Counted from the first letter of the stretch, positions 42,988-52,247 are shown. The stretch: 64,000 nt of DNA from Azospirillum sp. TSH100 (GCF_004923295.1 NZ_CP039636.1:486001-550000); one strand, 5' to 3'. The notes: generated by a model from the letters alone, not told the origin. Made by a program: numbers and translations.

Positions 42988-43955
42988 GGACGCTGACCCT
43001 GCGGCTTGGAGGTGGAGGGGCCGGTGCCGGCGGCGGCGCCCTGTGTGCCGCTGATGCCGGTGGTGCCTGAATTCGCGGTGCTGCCGGCACTGCCGACGGC
43101 GCCGGTGCCGAGCGCCGTATCGGCTGCCGGCGCGGCGTTGCGGCCGGTGACCGAGGCCGGGGCGGTGGACAGCGGCATGCCGATGCGGCCGGCGGCCGGT
43201 TTCGGCTCACCCAGACGCTCCGCACCGCGCTCCGATTCCATGCGGCCGGCCAGATGGGCGGTGTTCACGCTGGAGGAACCGGTCGTCGGCGTGTCGGCGC
43301 TCTGCGGCGGGGTGCTCCGGCTGACGGATTCACCGATGCCGCCGGCCATGCCGCGGCTGGGCATGGACGTGCGGCCCATATCGCGCCCCACGTCGCGCGG
43401 GGTGTCATAGGAGGCGCCACGCGCGGTGCGGACGCTCTGCGACGGGTGGGCTGTGCTTTGCCGCGAGGTCGAGGCGCGGTGCATCCGGCGGTCGCTGGAG
43501 CTTTTGATGAAGCGCGCGGCGAGGAAGCCGACGGCGAAGGCGGCGCCGATGAACACCTCCGGCTGGCGGCGGGCGAAGCCTTCGACCTCGCCGACGATGT
43601 CGTCGACATTGGCGTCGCGCAGCATGTCGGCGACGCGCTCGACGCGGCCGGCCGCCTGCTCGGCGTAATCGGCGGCCACGCCGCCATTCTCCTGGTTCAG
43701 CTGCTCGGCAGCCTTGTGCAGGGCATTGGCGACCCCGCCCAACTGGTCGGCGGCACGGCCGGTCTGCTGTTCCAGCAGCGAGCGGATGCGCCCCTGGGCG
43801 TTGCCCAGCGTCTCGCGTCCGGTGGACATCACGTCTTCGGCGGCACGGTTGACGCTCTTCTTCATCTCGTCGACGCTGTCGCCGATGTTGGAACTTCCGG
43901 TGGTGGAGCCGGTCGGGTTCGGTCCGCCGGTGCCGGTCATGTCGCGGTTCGGCAT
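42984..43955 (-). CDS. Nutrient-deprivation-induced-type protein (ElaB/DUF883-like)
   Basis: A 323-residue protein. Residues about 1-25 are Gly/Thr/Ser-rich. A long amphipathic helix follows (about 28-130: DSVDEMKKSVNRAAEDVM through RVERVADMLRD), then one hydrophobic helix (EVFIGAAFAVGFLAARF, about 150-168), then a disordered Ser/Thr/Gly/Ala tail. This matches proteins annotated as nutrient-deprivation-induced in rhizobia. ATG 43955 follows AGGAGGAAAG. First gene of the three-gene operon. Promoter sigma class not resolved. Confidence 0.72.
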   Translation of the reverse strand: MPNRDMTGTGGPNPTGSTTGSSNIGDSVDEMKKSVNRAAEDVMSTGRETLGNAQGRIRSLLEQQTGRAADQLGGVANALHKAAEQLNQENGGVAADYAEQAAGRVERVADMLRDANVDDIVGEVEGFARRQPEVFIGAAFAVGFLAARFIKSSSDRRMHRASTSRQSTAHPSQSVRTARGASYDTPRDVGRDMGRTSMPSRGMAGGIGESVSRSTPPQSADTPTTGSSSVNTAHLAGRMESERGAERLGEPKPAAGRIGMPLSTAPASVTGRNAAPAADTALGTGAVGSAGSTANSGTTGISGTQGAAAGTGPSTSKPQGQRP

Positions 43956-44162
43956 CTTGTCTTTCCTCCTCGGGGGTTCCGGTTTTCCGTGGCTCCGCGC
44001 CTGCGGCGTCAAACCGCCCGTTGCGGAAGCGGGTGTCGGGAAGTGAAACACCAGCCAAGCCTTCGGGGTTCCACGCACGTGTGGCGCGAAATGGACAGCA
44101 GCCACGAATGTGCTAAACTTTCCCGCGAACAAGTTGGTGCGGCCGGGCCGGAGGGTGGCGGC

Positions 44163-45320
44163 ATGAGCGTCTTCAGCGTTGTGGCCGACGGTCAGGCCGG
44201 ACTTTTCCGCCTGCAGCAGGCGAAGAAGCCGTGGGAGAAGGAGCTTGAGGCGAAGGACGGCCAAGGCCAGCTCGCCCAGAAGGCGGAGCGCGCGCAGGGG
44301 CTGACCCAGCCCACCGCAAAATGGCAGAGCGACCATGCCACCGCCCAGGCGGCGCTGGAGGAGGCGCGGCGGGTCGGTGGCTCCAAGGCATCCGCCGCCG
44401 CCCGGCTTGAACAGGTCGAACGCAGGATCGAGGAGTTGAAGCTGGCGATGCGCTTCGCCCAGGGCGATCCGCAGAAACTGGCGTCCCTTGCCCGGGAGGC
44501 GGCACTGCTGGCGCGCGAGGCCGGACGCGCGGCCAAGGAATATGGCGCCGGCATCAAGGCCGCGGCGGAGATGGGTCTGCCCGGCGACAGCAGCGCCGCC
44601 ACCGGCGGCACGATTCTGTCGTCGGAGACCACGATCACCCGCAGCACCACCAGCCTGACCCTGCAACAGACCGAGGTGTCGCTGACCATCGGCTTCTCGA
44701 CGGGGGAGGGGGCCTCGGCGGAGACGGCCGCCGACCTGATGGCGGCCAATGCCGGAGCGGCGTCGGATGTCGCCGGCGTGATTACGGATCAGGGCGCGGG
44801 TCAGGACGGCGCGTTGCCGGACGACATCCAGCGTCTGGTGGAGGATGTGCTGTCGGGCCTGGGCGGCGGGGCGATGACCGGCACCGGTCCGGCGGGGGCC
44901 GCGGCCGGCGGCATCGGCGGACGCGGTGCGATGATCCAGCAATTGATGGCCGACAACGCCATGAAGATGTCGCGCTACCGCGAGGCAGACGCCTTCGGCC
45001 AGCGGGTGGAAGGGGTGCTGGCCACCTCCAAGCGCATCATCGGCGAGGCGAAGGCCGCCAACATGCTGGACGAGTCGGAAAAGCGGCGGCGCGAGCGGCG
45101 GGAAGGTTTCAAGGCCGACGACAAGATGGTGGATGCCGCCCAGAAGGAGGTCAACGCCCTGCGCGCAGCAGCCTTCGGGTCCAGCAAGGAGCTTGGCCAG
45201 GCACCCGGTGGCGCCGGGCTGTCTGGTGGCGGCGAAGGGGAGGGGACGGATGGCGTGGCCGTGTCCCCCGCCGTCGCTTCGACCGCCCAACCGGCCCCCG
45301 TTCTGAATCTGCTGGCGTGA
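44163..45320 (+). CDS. Hypothetical coiled-coil protein (385 aa)
   Basis: Not recognised. The N-terminal third is strongly helical and Glu/Lys/Ala-rich (KPWEKELEAKDGQGQLAQKA, then EQVERRIEELKLAMRFAQ), predicted coiled coil. The middle is Thr/Ser-rich (TILSSETTITRSTTSLTLQ), then Gly-rich; the C-terminal third is again charged helix. No signal peptide, no Cys. ATG 44163 follows GGAGGG. It is divergent from the stress operon and lies 162 bases ahead of glcB. The arrangement recalls flagellar or secretion-apparatus accessory proteins, but nothing firm supports that. Confidence 0.7.
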   Translation: MSVFSVVADGQAGLFRLQQAKKPWEKELEAKDGQGQLAQKAERAQGLTQPTAKWQSDHATAQAALEEARRVGGSKASAAARLEQVERRIEELKLAMRFAQGDPQKLASLAREAALLAREAGRAAKEYGAGIKAAAEMGLPGDSSAATGGTILSSETTITRSTTSLTLQQTEVSLTIGFSTGEGASAETAADLMAANAGAASDVAGVITDQGAGQDGALPDDIQRLVEDVLSGLGGGAMTGTGPAGAAAGGIGGRGAMIQQLMADNAMKMSRYREADAFGQRVEGVLATSKRIIGEAKAANMLDESEKRRRERREGFKADDKMVDAAQKEVNALRAAAFGSSKELGQAPGGAGLSGGGEGEGTDGVAVSPAVASTAQPAPVLNLLA

Positions 45321-45366
45321 GGGGGGCACGTTTCCTGCGCCGGGAGCCTGCTACCATTTCTCCATA

Positions 45367-45382
45367 CGCTGCGGTGCCACAT
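45367..45382 (+). promoter_or_regulatory. TGC-rich motif upstream of glcB
   Basis: CGCTGCGGTGCCACAT shares GCTGCGGTGC-n-ACA with the nifJ upstream region. It is about 100 bases before the glcB start. Confidence 0.35.
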
Positions 45383-45482
45383 TGTGTTGACCGGCTCGCG
45401 CGGAAGACGCGATAACCGATGAACCAAGACTCCCGAAGAGGAGTCTGCGAACCGAGCGCAAGAGAATGGGACACGCAACGAG

Positions 45483-47642
45483 ATGAGCAACTGGATCCGC
45501 CGTGGCGGCCTCGAAATCGCCAAGCCGCTGTACGACTTCATCAATGACGAGGCGCTGCCGGGGACCGGTGTCGACGCCGACCGTCTCTGGACCGGCCTCG
45601 ACCAGCTGCTGCACGAGCTGGCGCCGCGCAACAAGGCTCTGCTCGACAAACGCGACAGCCTGCAGGCGCAGATCGACGCCTGGCACACCGCCCGCCGTGG
45701 CAAGCTCTTCGATCAGGCCGAATATGAGGCGTTCCTGCGCGAGATCGGCTATCTGGTGCCGGAGGGTGGCGACTTCGCCGTCGGAACCGGCAACGTCGAT
45801 CCGGAGATCGCCTATCTCGCCGGTCCGCAGCTGGTGGTGCCGATCACCAACGCCCGCTATGCCCTGAACGCCGCCAACGCGCGCTGGGGCAGCCTGTACG
45901 ACGCGCTGTACGGCACCGACGCCATCCCCGGCACCGCTGCGGCCGGCGGCTATGACGCCGCCCGCGGCGCGCAGGTGATCGCCTGGGCCCGCAAGTTCCT
46001 CGACGACAGCGTTCCGCTGGCCGAGGGCAGCCATGCCGACGCCACCGCCTACGCGGTCGAGGGCGGTGCGCTGGCGGTGACGCTGAAGACCGGTGCCAAG
46101 ACCGGGCTGAAGGACAAGGCCGCCTTCGTCGGCTGGCAGGGCGAGGCTTCGGCGCCGTCGGCCGTGCTGCTGGTCCAGAACGGCACCCACATCGAAATCC
46201 GCATCGACCGCAGCAGCGTGATCGGCAAGGACGATGCCGCCGGCATCGCCGACGTGGTTCTGGAAGCGGCGCTGTCGACCATCCAGGACTGCGAGGATTC
46301 CGTCGCCGCCGTGGATGCGGAGGACAAGGTCGTCGCCTACCGCAACTGGCTGGGCCTGATGAAGGGCACGCTGGAGGCCAGCTTCCCGAAGGGCGACAAG
46401 ACCATCGTCCGCAAGCTGAACCCGGACCGCGTCTACACCACGCCGACCGGCAGCGTCACCCTGCACGGCCGCAGCCTGCTGCTGGTCCGCAACGTCGGCC
46501 ATCTGATGACCATCGACATGGTCAAGCTGTCCGACGGCAGCGAGGCGCCGGAAGGCATCCTCGACGGCGTCTTCACCTCGCTGATCGCGCTGCACGATCT
46601 GAAGGCGGAAGGCGGACTGCGCAACAGCCGCGCCGGCTCGGTCTACATCGTGAAGCCGAAGATGCACGGGCCGGAAGAGGTTGCCTTCGCCGACGAGCTG
46701 TTCGGCCGTGTCGAGGACCTGCTGGGCATGGCCCGCAACACCCTCAAGGTCGGCATCATGGACGAGGAGCGGCGCACCAGCGTCAACCTCAAGGAGTGCA
46801 TCCGCGCCGCCAAGGACCGCGTGGTGTTCATCAACACCGGCTTCCTCGACCGCACCGGCGACGAGATCCACACCTCCATGGAGGCCGGCCCCGTCGTCCG
46901 CAAGGCGGCGATGAAGGCCACCAAGTGGATCTCGGCCTATGAGGACAACAATGTCGATGTCGGGCTGCGCGCCGGTCTGAAGGGCCGCGCCCAGATCGGC
47001 AAGGGCATGTGGGCGATGCCCGACCTGATGGCCGACATGCTGGTCGCCAAGATCGGCCATCCGCAGGCCGGCGCCAACACCGCCTGGGTGCCGTCGCCGA
47101 CCGCCGCCACCCTGCACGCCACCCACTATCACGCCGTGAATGTGGCCGAGGTGCAGGACCAGCTGGCCAAGCGGCAGGCCGCCGCCCTGTCCGACATCCT
47201 GACCATCCCGCTCGCCGACCGCCCCAACTGGTCGGAGGACGAGATCCGGCAGGAGCTGGAGAACAACGCCCAGGGCATCCTCGGCTATGTGGTGCGCTGG
47301 ATCGACCAGGGCGTCGGCTGCTCCAAGGTGCCGGACATCCACGACGTCGGGTTGATGGAAGACCGCGCCACCCTGCGCATCTCCAGCCAGCACATCGCCA
47401 ACTGGCTGCACCACGGCATCTGCACCGAGGCCCAGGTGATGGAGGTCATGAAGCGCATGGCCGCCGTCGTCGACAAGCAGAATGCCGGCGACCCGCTGTA
47501 CAAGCCGATGGCCGGCAACTTCGACGGCAGCATCGCCTTCCAGGCCGCCTGCGATCTGGTGTTCAAGGGCCGCGTCCAGCCGAACGGCTACACCGAGCCG
47601 GTCCTGCATGCGCGCCGCCGTCAGGTTAAGGCGGCCGGTTGA
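45483..47642 (+). CDS. glcB: Malate synthase G
   Basis: A 719-residue malate synthase G (family about 720-730). It condenses glyoxylate with acetyl-CoA to malate. RNVGHLMTIDMV, EGILDGVFTSLIALHDL and MDEERRTSVNLKECI carry the catalytic Arg, metal-binding Glu/Asp and active-site residues; C-terminal DNVDVGLRAGLKGRAQIGKG-like segment is typical. ATG 45483 has a weak ribosome-binding site. Isocitrate lyase is not in the window. A TGC-rich motif upstream may link it to acetyl-CoA/PHB control. Confidence 0.96.
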   Translation: MSNWIRRGGLEIAKPLYDFINDEALPGTGVDADRLWTGLDQLLHELAPRNKALLDKRDSLQAQIDAWHTARRGKLFDQAEYEAFLREIGYLVPEGGDFAVGTGNVDPEIAYLAGPQLVVPITNARYALNAANARWGSLYDALYGTDAIPGTAAAGGYDAARGAQVIAWARKFLDDSVPLAEGSHADATAYAVEGGALAVTLKTGAKTGLKDKAAFVGWQGEASAPSAVLLVQNGTHIEIRIDRSSVIGKDDAAGIADVVLEAALSTIQDCEDSVAAVDAEDKVVAYRNWLGLMKGTLEASFPKGDKTIVRKLNPDRVYTTPTGSVTLHGRSLLLVRNVGHLMTIDMVKLSDGSEAPEGILDGVFTSLIALHDLKAEGGLRNSRAGSVYIVKPKMHGPEEVAFADELFGRVEDLLGMARNTLKVGIMDEERRTSVNLKECIRAAKDRVVFINTGFLDRTGDEIHTSMEAGPVVRKAAMKATKWISAYEDNNVDVGLRAGLKGRAQIGKGMWAMPDLMADMLVAKIGHPQAGANTAWVPSPTAATLHATHYHAVNVAEVQDQLAKRQAAALSDILTIPLADRPNWSEDEIRQELENNAQGILGYVVRWIDQGVGCSKVPDIHDVGLMEDRATLRISSQHIANWLHHGICTEAQVMEVMKRMAAVVDKQNAGDPLYKPMAGNFDGSIAFQAACDLVFKGRVQPNGYTEPVLHARRRQVKAAG

Positions 47643-47691
47643 GGTCTGTCTCCGCTGCGGGGGGCTTTGCTCCCCGCCGCACCCAACCCGC

Positions 47692-49005
47692 CTACCCTAT
47701 TGCCAACACCCGCACCGCCACCTGTTTGGTGTAGGGACTGGCGGCGAAATACTCGTAGCGCACCGCATTCGCCGCGGCGAATTCCTGAAACGCCCGATAC
47801 TCGTCGTCGCGCCAGCTGTGGTTGCCGATATACTCGTCGAACACGATGATGGTGCCCGGCCGCACCCGATCCGCCAGCGCGGTCAGCACCGTGCGGGCCG
47901 ACGCGTAGATGTCGCTGTCGACATTGACAAAGCGCACCGGCCCCGGATGGGCCGCCAGGAACGGCGGCAGGCTGTCCTCGAACCACCCCACATGCAGACG
48001 GGCGTTGTCGCGCACCGGCGGCAGCTGGCTGCCCGTGGTCAACACGCCGCGGGGAGAGTTGACCCAGCCCTCCGGCAGCCCCTCGAACGAATCGAAGCCG
48101 TGGACCTCCTGGCCCGCCGCGTCGGCGATATGGTCGAGCGAAGTGCCGCGCCGGACACCGAACTCCAGCACCAGACCGGGCGTGGCGGCACAGGCCAGCG
48201 CGTGGCGCAGCAGCCGGCCGCTGTTGCCGAACAGGCGGAAGTCGGCGGACAGGTTGGACAGCAGCGCCTTGGCCCCGTCCGGCAGCGGGCGGCGCCTCGG
48301 GTTGTCGCCGACCTCCGCCTCTTCGACAGCGTCAGCCTCGGCCGAGCGACCGAGCAGGCGCAGGGTGGCGGCAAGATAGCCCCAGTATTTGCCGGCGGCG
48401 CCGCCGCAGCGGGTGGCGTGGCGCAGGCGACGTAGCGCCTCGTCGGGGCCATGGTGGTGCAAAGCCTGGGCGTGGCTGCCGAACCATGCCGCGGCATGTT
48501 CGGGGTCGTCGGCCAGCAGAGCGTTGAAATGGGCCAGCGCCTCTTCGTCACGCCCGAGATAGGCTGCGGCCGTCGCCGCCTCGAAGCGGATGTCGGGAGA
48601 GAGGTCGCCGGCGGCCAGCGCCTTGCGGGCTACGGCGACCGAGTCGGTGTAGCGGGCGTCGCGGCGCAAGGCTCCGGCCAGCGCCGCGGTCAGGTCCGGA
48701 CGCTCGGGAGCCACGCGCAACGCGCGCTCCAGCCAGGTCACGGCGGGGAGGGGTGCGTTGTCGGCCTGATGGGCCCTGGCGAGGATGGCCAGCCGGTCGG
48801 CGTCGGCGGGGCTGTCGGCCAGCACCCGGCGCAGACAGGCGATGGCGGCGGACGGGCCGCGATGGCCGAGATGGGCCAGCCCGAGCAGATGGAGCCGCTC
48901 GACCCCGGATGATGCGGTTGCGCCACGCAGCAGGCGCAAAGCGGGACGGTAACGGCGCGCGTCGATCAGGGCGCGCGCCTCATCCAGTACAGTGTCAGCA
49001 GTCAA
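47692..49005 (-). CDS. TPR-repeat protein fused to a TylF/macrocin-O-methyltransferase-like domain
   Basis: A 437-residue two-part protein. Residues 1-230 are Ala/Leu-rich helical repeats of TPR type (LHLLGLAHLGHRGPSAAIAC, then DAARYTDSVAVARKAL-like units). Residues 240-437 are a SAM-methyltransferase of the macrocin-O-methyltransferase group: LVLEFGVRRGTSLDHIA, GFDSFEGLPEGW, RFVNVDSDIYASARTVL. The TPR part may bind a protein or glycan target. It is 9 bases upstream of nothing and 10 bases from the next minus-strand gene, so the two methyltransferase genes may be one operon with the PmtA-like gene first. Confidence 0.8.
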   Translation of the reverse strand: MTADTVLDEARALIDARRYRPALRLLRGATASSGVERLHLLGLAHLGHRGPSAAIACLRRVLADSPADADRLAILARAHQADNAPLPAVTWLERALRVAPERPDLTAALAGALRRDARYTDSVAVARKALAAGDLSPDIRFEAATAAAYLGRDEEALAHFNALLADDPEHAAAWFGSHAQALHHHGPDEALRRLRHATRCGGAAGKYWGYLAATLRLLGRSAEADAVEEAEVGDNPRRRPLPDGAKALLSNLSADFRLFGNSGRLLRHALACAATPGLVLEFGVRRGTSLDHIADAAGQEVHGFDSFEGLPEGWVNSPRGVLTTGSQLPPVRDNARLHVGWFEDSLPPFLAAHPGPVRFVNVDSDIYASARTVLTALADRVRPGTIIVFDEYIGNHSWRDDEYRAFQEFAAANAVRYEYFAASPYTKQVAVRVLAIG

Positions 49006-49014
49006 AATGACTCG

Positions 49015-49590
49015 TCAGGGCAGCCGGCGGAAGGTCCAGACCGACGCCGGCGGCAGGTTCCGGGCGATCCAGGCATGGCGCCGCGGTTTCAGCCGCAGCC
49101 GCCGGATCAGTTCCGGATTGACCGGGGCGAAGGGACCGTAGGTGAATTGCACGAAAACGCCGTCGGGCGCCAGCACGGAAAAGGCGCCGCGCACGATCCG
49201 CGCCTGCACCGACAGCGGCATGGCAATCAGCGGAAGGCCCGATACCACGGCGTCGCAGGTCTCCCAGCCATGGGCCTGGACGATGCGGTGGACCCGCGTG
49301 GCGTCGCCGCGCACCACCGTGGCGTTGGGGTGCAGGATCGACAGATGGTCGGCGAAGGCGGGGTCGAGTTCGACCATCAGCAGATTGTCGGGGGTGACGC
49401 CATGGGCCAGCAGGGCCGACGTGACCGGACCGGTGCCCGGCCCCAATTCCACCACCCGCCGTGTCGGGCTGCAATCGGCCGCCTTCGCCATCGTCCGGCA
49501 CAGCTCAGGTCCGCTTGGAGTTACCGACGCGACCTTCAGGGGTGAGCGAATCCAGCGCTCGACAAAAAGCTTGCGTTCAGCAAGTGACAT
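49015..49590 (-). CDS. PmtA-like phospholipid N-methyltransferase / SAM methyltransferase
   Basis: A 191-residue class I methyltransferase. KVASVTPSGPELCRTMAK and VVELGPGTGPVTSALL (motif I) resemble bacterial phosphatidylethanolamine N-methyltransferase PmtA; VVSGLPL occupies motif IV and VFVQFTYGPFAPV the C-terminal segment, also PmtA-like. If correct it makes phosphatidylcholine precursors at the inner membrane, a common trait of plant-associated alphaproteobacteria. ATG 49590 is chosen for its GGGAGG ribosome-binding site; the frame runs up to 49620. Related rRNA-type methyltransferases are possible. Confidence 0.75.
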   Translation of the reverse strand: MSLAERKLFVERWIRSPLKVASVTPSGPELCRTMAKAADCSPTRRVVELGPGTGPVTSALLAHGVTPDNLLMVELDPAFADHLSILHPNATVVRGDATRVHRIVQAHGWETCDAVVSGLPLIAMPLSVQARIVRGAFSVLAPDGVFVQFTYGPFAPVNPELIRRLRLKPRRHAWIARNLPPASVWTFRRLP

Positions 49591-49902
49591 CGACCGACCT
49601 CCCAACAGACGCCGGATCAATTCCTCGGCTCTGCTTAAACCCTTTCTACTCAGTTACGTTTCATTGCGCCAGCCGAATGGATTTTGAATGATCGTTTAAC
49701 AAAACGGTGACTCCGCGATGACGGTTCCTTTTCATCGACTATTTGAGTCGGATTCTCGCGACCGCAGCATCGCGGGCGCATTGCGGGGGCGATGTTCTCC
49801 TTTTCTTCCACTGCACCGTTGACAGGGCCGTAAGTGCCGGGCACCGTTGCGAAACCGGAAGGACGACCGGGCGGATTGGGGACCAGGGGACCTGTAGACG
49901 AC
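49591..49902. other. 312-bp intergenic region, no gene seen
   Basis: Divergent interval between the PmtA-like and ParB-like genes. The stretch 49640-49720 is AT-richer, as expected for promoters. No repeat or RNA structure recognised. Confidence 0.45.
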
Positions 49903-50724
49903 ATGCCGACGCTCGCACCCGATCATTCGGATTTGTTCGACGATACGGGCAAGCCGCCCCGGCTGTTGGAACTCGACGTCGCCAGGATCATGCGCAACCC
50001 GGGGATGCCGCGCCGCCATTTCGATCCGCAGGATATGCAGGGGCTGGCCGACTCGATTGCCCATTACGGGTTGAAACAGCCGATCCTGGTGCAGGAGGTC
50101 GTCGGCGGGCACCGTCTGGTCGCCGGCGAACGGCGGCTGCGGGCGCACGAGATGCTGGGGCTGGCGACCATCTACGCGCTGGTCACCTCCGGCAACCCGG
50201 ACGAACTGACGCTGGTGGAGAATGTGCAGCGCGTCGATCTGGACGCGCTGGAGCTGGCCGAGGCGCTGGCCCGGCTGATCGAGCGCTTCGGCTACACCCA
50301 GGAACAGCTGGGCCGCATCATCGGCAAGAGCCAGAGCAACGTCAGCCATACCCTGCGGCTGAACAGCCTGCCGGAGATGATCAAGCAGGAATATGCCGCC
50401 GCCCACCATGACGTGTCGCGCTCCACCCTGATCGAGATCGCCTGGATCAAGGATCTGGACGAACAGATCGCCCTGTGGGAGCAGGTCAAGGCCGGCGACG
50501 GCACCGTCCAGGCCACCCGCAGCCGCAAGGACGCCGCCAGGGAGCCGTCGCTGCGCACCATGTCGGCGGTCGGCCGCTTCCTCGACGCGCTGCGCCGCGC
50601 CACCGCGCGGCTGGGCGACCCGCGCGAACACCGCGCCTATGTCGACGACATGCAGCGCCGCGAGCTGATCAGCCTGCGCCGGCGCATCGACCTGCTGCTG
50701 GGCGACGATCCGGCGGTGGATTGA
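49903..50724 (+). CDS. ParB/RepB-family nuclease-fold DNA-binding protein (orphan)
   Basis: A 273-residue ParB family member. The N-terminal domain has MPRRHFDPQDMQGLADSI, GLKQPILV and GHRLVAGERRLRAHEML (the CTP/nuclease-fold box). The central helix-turn-helix is EQLGRIIGKSQSNVSHTLRL. The C-terminal part is Arg-rich helix. There is no parA gene and no parS-like repeat nearby, so it is unlikely to be the chromosomal partition pair and may be a Noc-like or accessory ParB. ATG 49903 is a weakly supported start; GTG 49834 is in frame. Confidence 0.85.
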   Translation: MPTLAPDHSDLFDDTGKPPRLLELDVARIMRNPGMPRRHFDPQDMQGLADSIAHYGLKQPILVQEVVGGHRLVAGERRLRAHEMLGLATIYALVTSGNPDELTLVENVQRVDLDALELAEALARLIERFGYTQEQLGRIIGKSQSNVSHTLRLNSLPEMIKQEYAAAHHDVSRSTLIEIAWIKDLDEQIALWEQVKAGDGTVQATRSRKDAAREPSLRTMSAVGRFLDALRRATARLGDPREHRAYVDDMQRRELISLRRRIDLLLGDDPAVD

Positions 50725-50737
50725 GAGAGCGCCGCCC

Positions 50738-51370
50738 TCAGTCGTTCAGGAAGGGGTTGTAGAGCCGCTCCTCGCCGAAGGTCGACATCGGGCCATGGCC
50801 GGGGATGAAGGCGATGTCGTCTCCGTAGGGGAACAGCTTGTCGCGGATCGAGGCGATCAGGTCGGCAAAGTTGCCCTTGGGGAAATCGGTGCGGCCGATG
50901 GAGCCCTGGAACAGCACGTCGCCGACGATGGCGAGCTTGGACGGCCGGTGGACGAACACGACGTGGCCGGGGGTGTGGCCGGGGCAGTGGCGGACCTCCA
51001 GCGTCTGGTTGCCGACGGTCACGGTGTCGCCCTCGTCCAGCCAGCGGCCGGGCGTGAAGGAGCGGACGGGCGGGAAGCCGAACATCTGGCTCTGCATCGG
51101 CATGCCGTCGATCCAGAACTGGTCCTCGCGGTGCGGTCCCTCGATCGGCAGCGACAGCTTGTCGGCCAGATCGGCGACCGCGCCGGCATGGTCGATGTGA
51201 CCATGGGTGACGAGGATCTTCTCCAGCGTCACGCCCTTGGCCTTGGCCGCCGCCAGGATGCGGTCCAGATCGCCGCCGGGATCGATGGCGGCGCCCTTCA
51301 TCGTCTCGGGGCACCAGAGCACCGTGCAGTTCTGCTGGAACGGGGTGACCGGAACGATGGCGTACTGCAT
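50738..51370 (-). CDS. Glyoxalase II-like metallo-beta-lactamase-fold hydrolase (YcbL type)
   Basis: A 210-residue MBL hydrolase. VTHGHIDHAG, HCPGHTPGH, VGDVLFQGSIGRTDF and FIPGHGPMST provide the two-metal site. The short length without the C-terminal helical domain of GloB and the GSIGRTDFP motif match YcbL-type glyoxalase II or persulfide-dioxygenase relatives. Likely cleaves S-lactoylglutathione or a related thioester. It converges with the ParB-like gene, 13 bases apart. Confidence 0.85.
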   Translation of the reverse strand: MQYAIVPVTPFQQNCTVLWCPETMKGAAIDPGGDLDRILAAAKAKGVTLEKILVTHGHIDHAGAVADLADKLSLPIEGPHREDQFWIDGMPMQSQMFGFPPVRSFTPGRWLDEGDTVTVGNQTLEVRHCPGHTPGHVVFVHRPSKLAIVGDVLFQGSIGRTDFPKGNFADLIASIRDKLFPYGDDIAFIPGHGPMSTFGEERLYNPFLND

Positions 51371-51687
51371 GTCCTGACCTTCGGCTCTACGGGAAAACGG
51401 CGGAATGGCCCGATGGGCAGGGCGACCTTAACGCGCCCGCGGCGGCTGCCGCAAACCATTCGCGCAATGCCGGTCGCAGTGCGTGGGGAATCTGGCCGGC
51501 AACTGGCGATCGGATTCACGCTTCAAATCGATTCCGATTTTGCGCGATCCGATCTAAGGTCCGCTGGTCCGGTCCGGGATTGCGCTTTTGGGTGGAATAG
51601 CGGGCCGGTACGAAATGTTAACCACCGAAGCTTTAGATCGGGGCGGACCATCTTGCCGCCGCCGCAAATCATACGGATTCCGCCGGA
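51371..51687. other. 317-bp divergent intergenic region
   Basis: Lies between the GloB-like and Rrf2 genes. It contains a perfect 8-bp inverted repeat GATCGGAT (51508-51515)/ATCCGATC (51547-51554) with a 31-base spacer that may be an operator pair. No gene seen. Confidence 0.45.
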
Positions 51688-52140
51688 ATGCTGTCGCAGA
51701 AAGCCAAATACGCGTTGCGTGCCCTGATCATGCTGGCGGAGAAGGACAATGGCGACCTGATCCTGATCGCCGACATCGCGGAGCGCGAGAATATCCCGCG
51801 CAAGTTCCTGGAAGCGATCCTGGTCGAGCTGCGCAAGGAGGGCGTCCTGTTCGCCAAGCGCGGCAAGAGCGGCGGCTACCGGCTGGCCCGTCCCGCGGCC
51901 GAGATCACCTTCGGCGAGGTCATCCGCCTGATCGACGGCCATCTCGCTCCGATCCCCTGCGCCAGCAAGGCCTCCTTCCGGCCATGCGAGGACTGCATCG
52001 ATACCGAGACCTGTTCGGTCCGCTGGCTGATGGTCCAGGTCCGCGACGCCACCGCCGCTGTTCTCGACAACCGTACATTGGCCGACGCCCTGCGCCACCG
52101 CCAGTCCACCGGCAACATCGCCGCCAATTTCGACATCTGA
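51688..52140 (+). CDS. Rrf2-family transcriptional regulator with four C-terminal cysteines
   Basis: A 150-residue Rrf2 protein. Winged helix residues 1-70 (SQKAKYALRALIMLAEKD, then KFLEAILVELRKEGV, KRGKSGGYRLA). Cysteines at 91, 100, 103 and 109 (PCASKASFRPCEDCIDTETC) could bind an Fe-S cluster or act as thiols, but the spacing differs from IscR. Candidate roles include NO or redox sensing, or CymR-like sulfur control. It is 107 bases ahead of the SDR gene on the same strand, which may be a target. Confidence 0.85.
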   Translation: MLSQKAKYALRALIMLAEKDNGDLILIADIAERENIPRKFLEAILVELRKEGVLFAKRGKSGGYRLARPAAEITFGEVIRLIDGHLAPIPCASKASFRPCEDCIDTETCSVRWLMVQVRDATAAVLDNRTLADALRHRQSTGNIAANFDI

Positions 52141-52247
52141 CCCTCCCGGTCCACATCTCCCGCTCCGCCGCCGCACTGAAATCGCATTTGAGACGGCGAC
52201 TGGCGATCCTTATGGTTGGACAACCGTGAATTTGGGAGGGATTGGGC

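Noticed and set aside
49903..50724. Chromosomal parAB locus and origin
   Set aside because: There is no parA, no parS-like repeats, no dnaA boxes or gid/mnm genes nearby.
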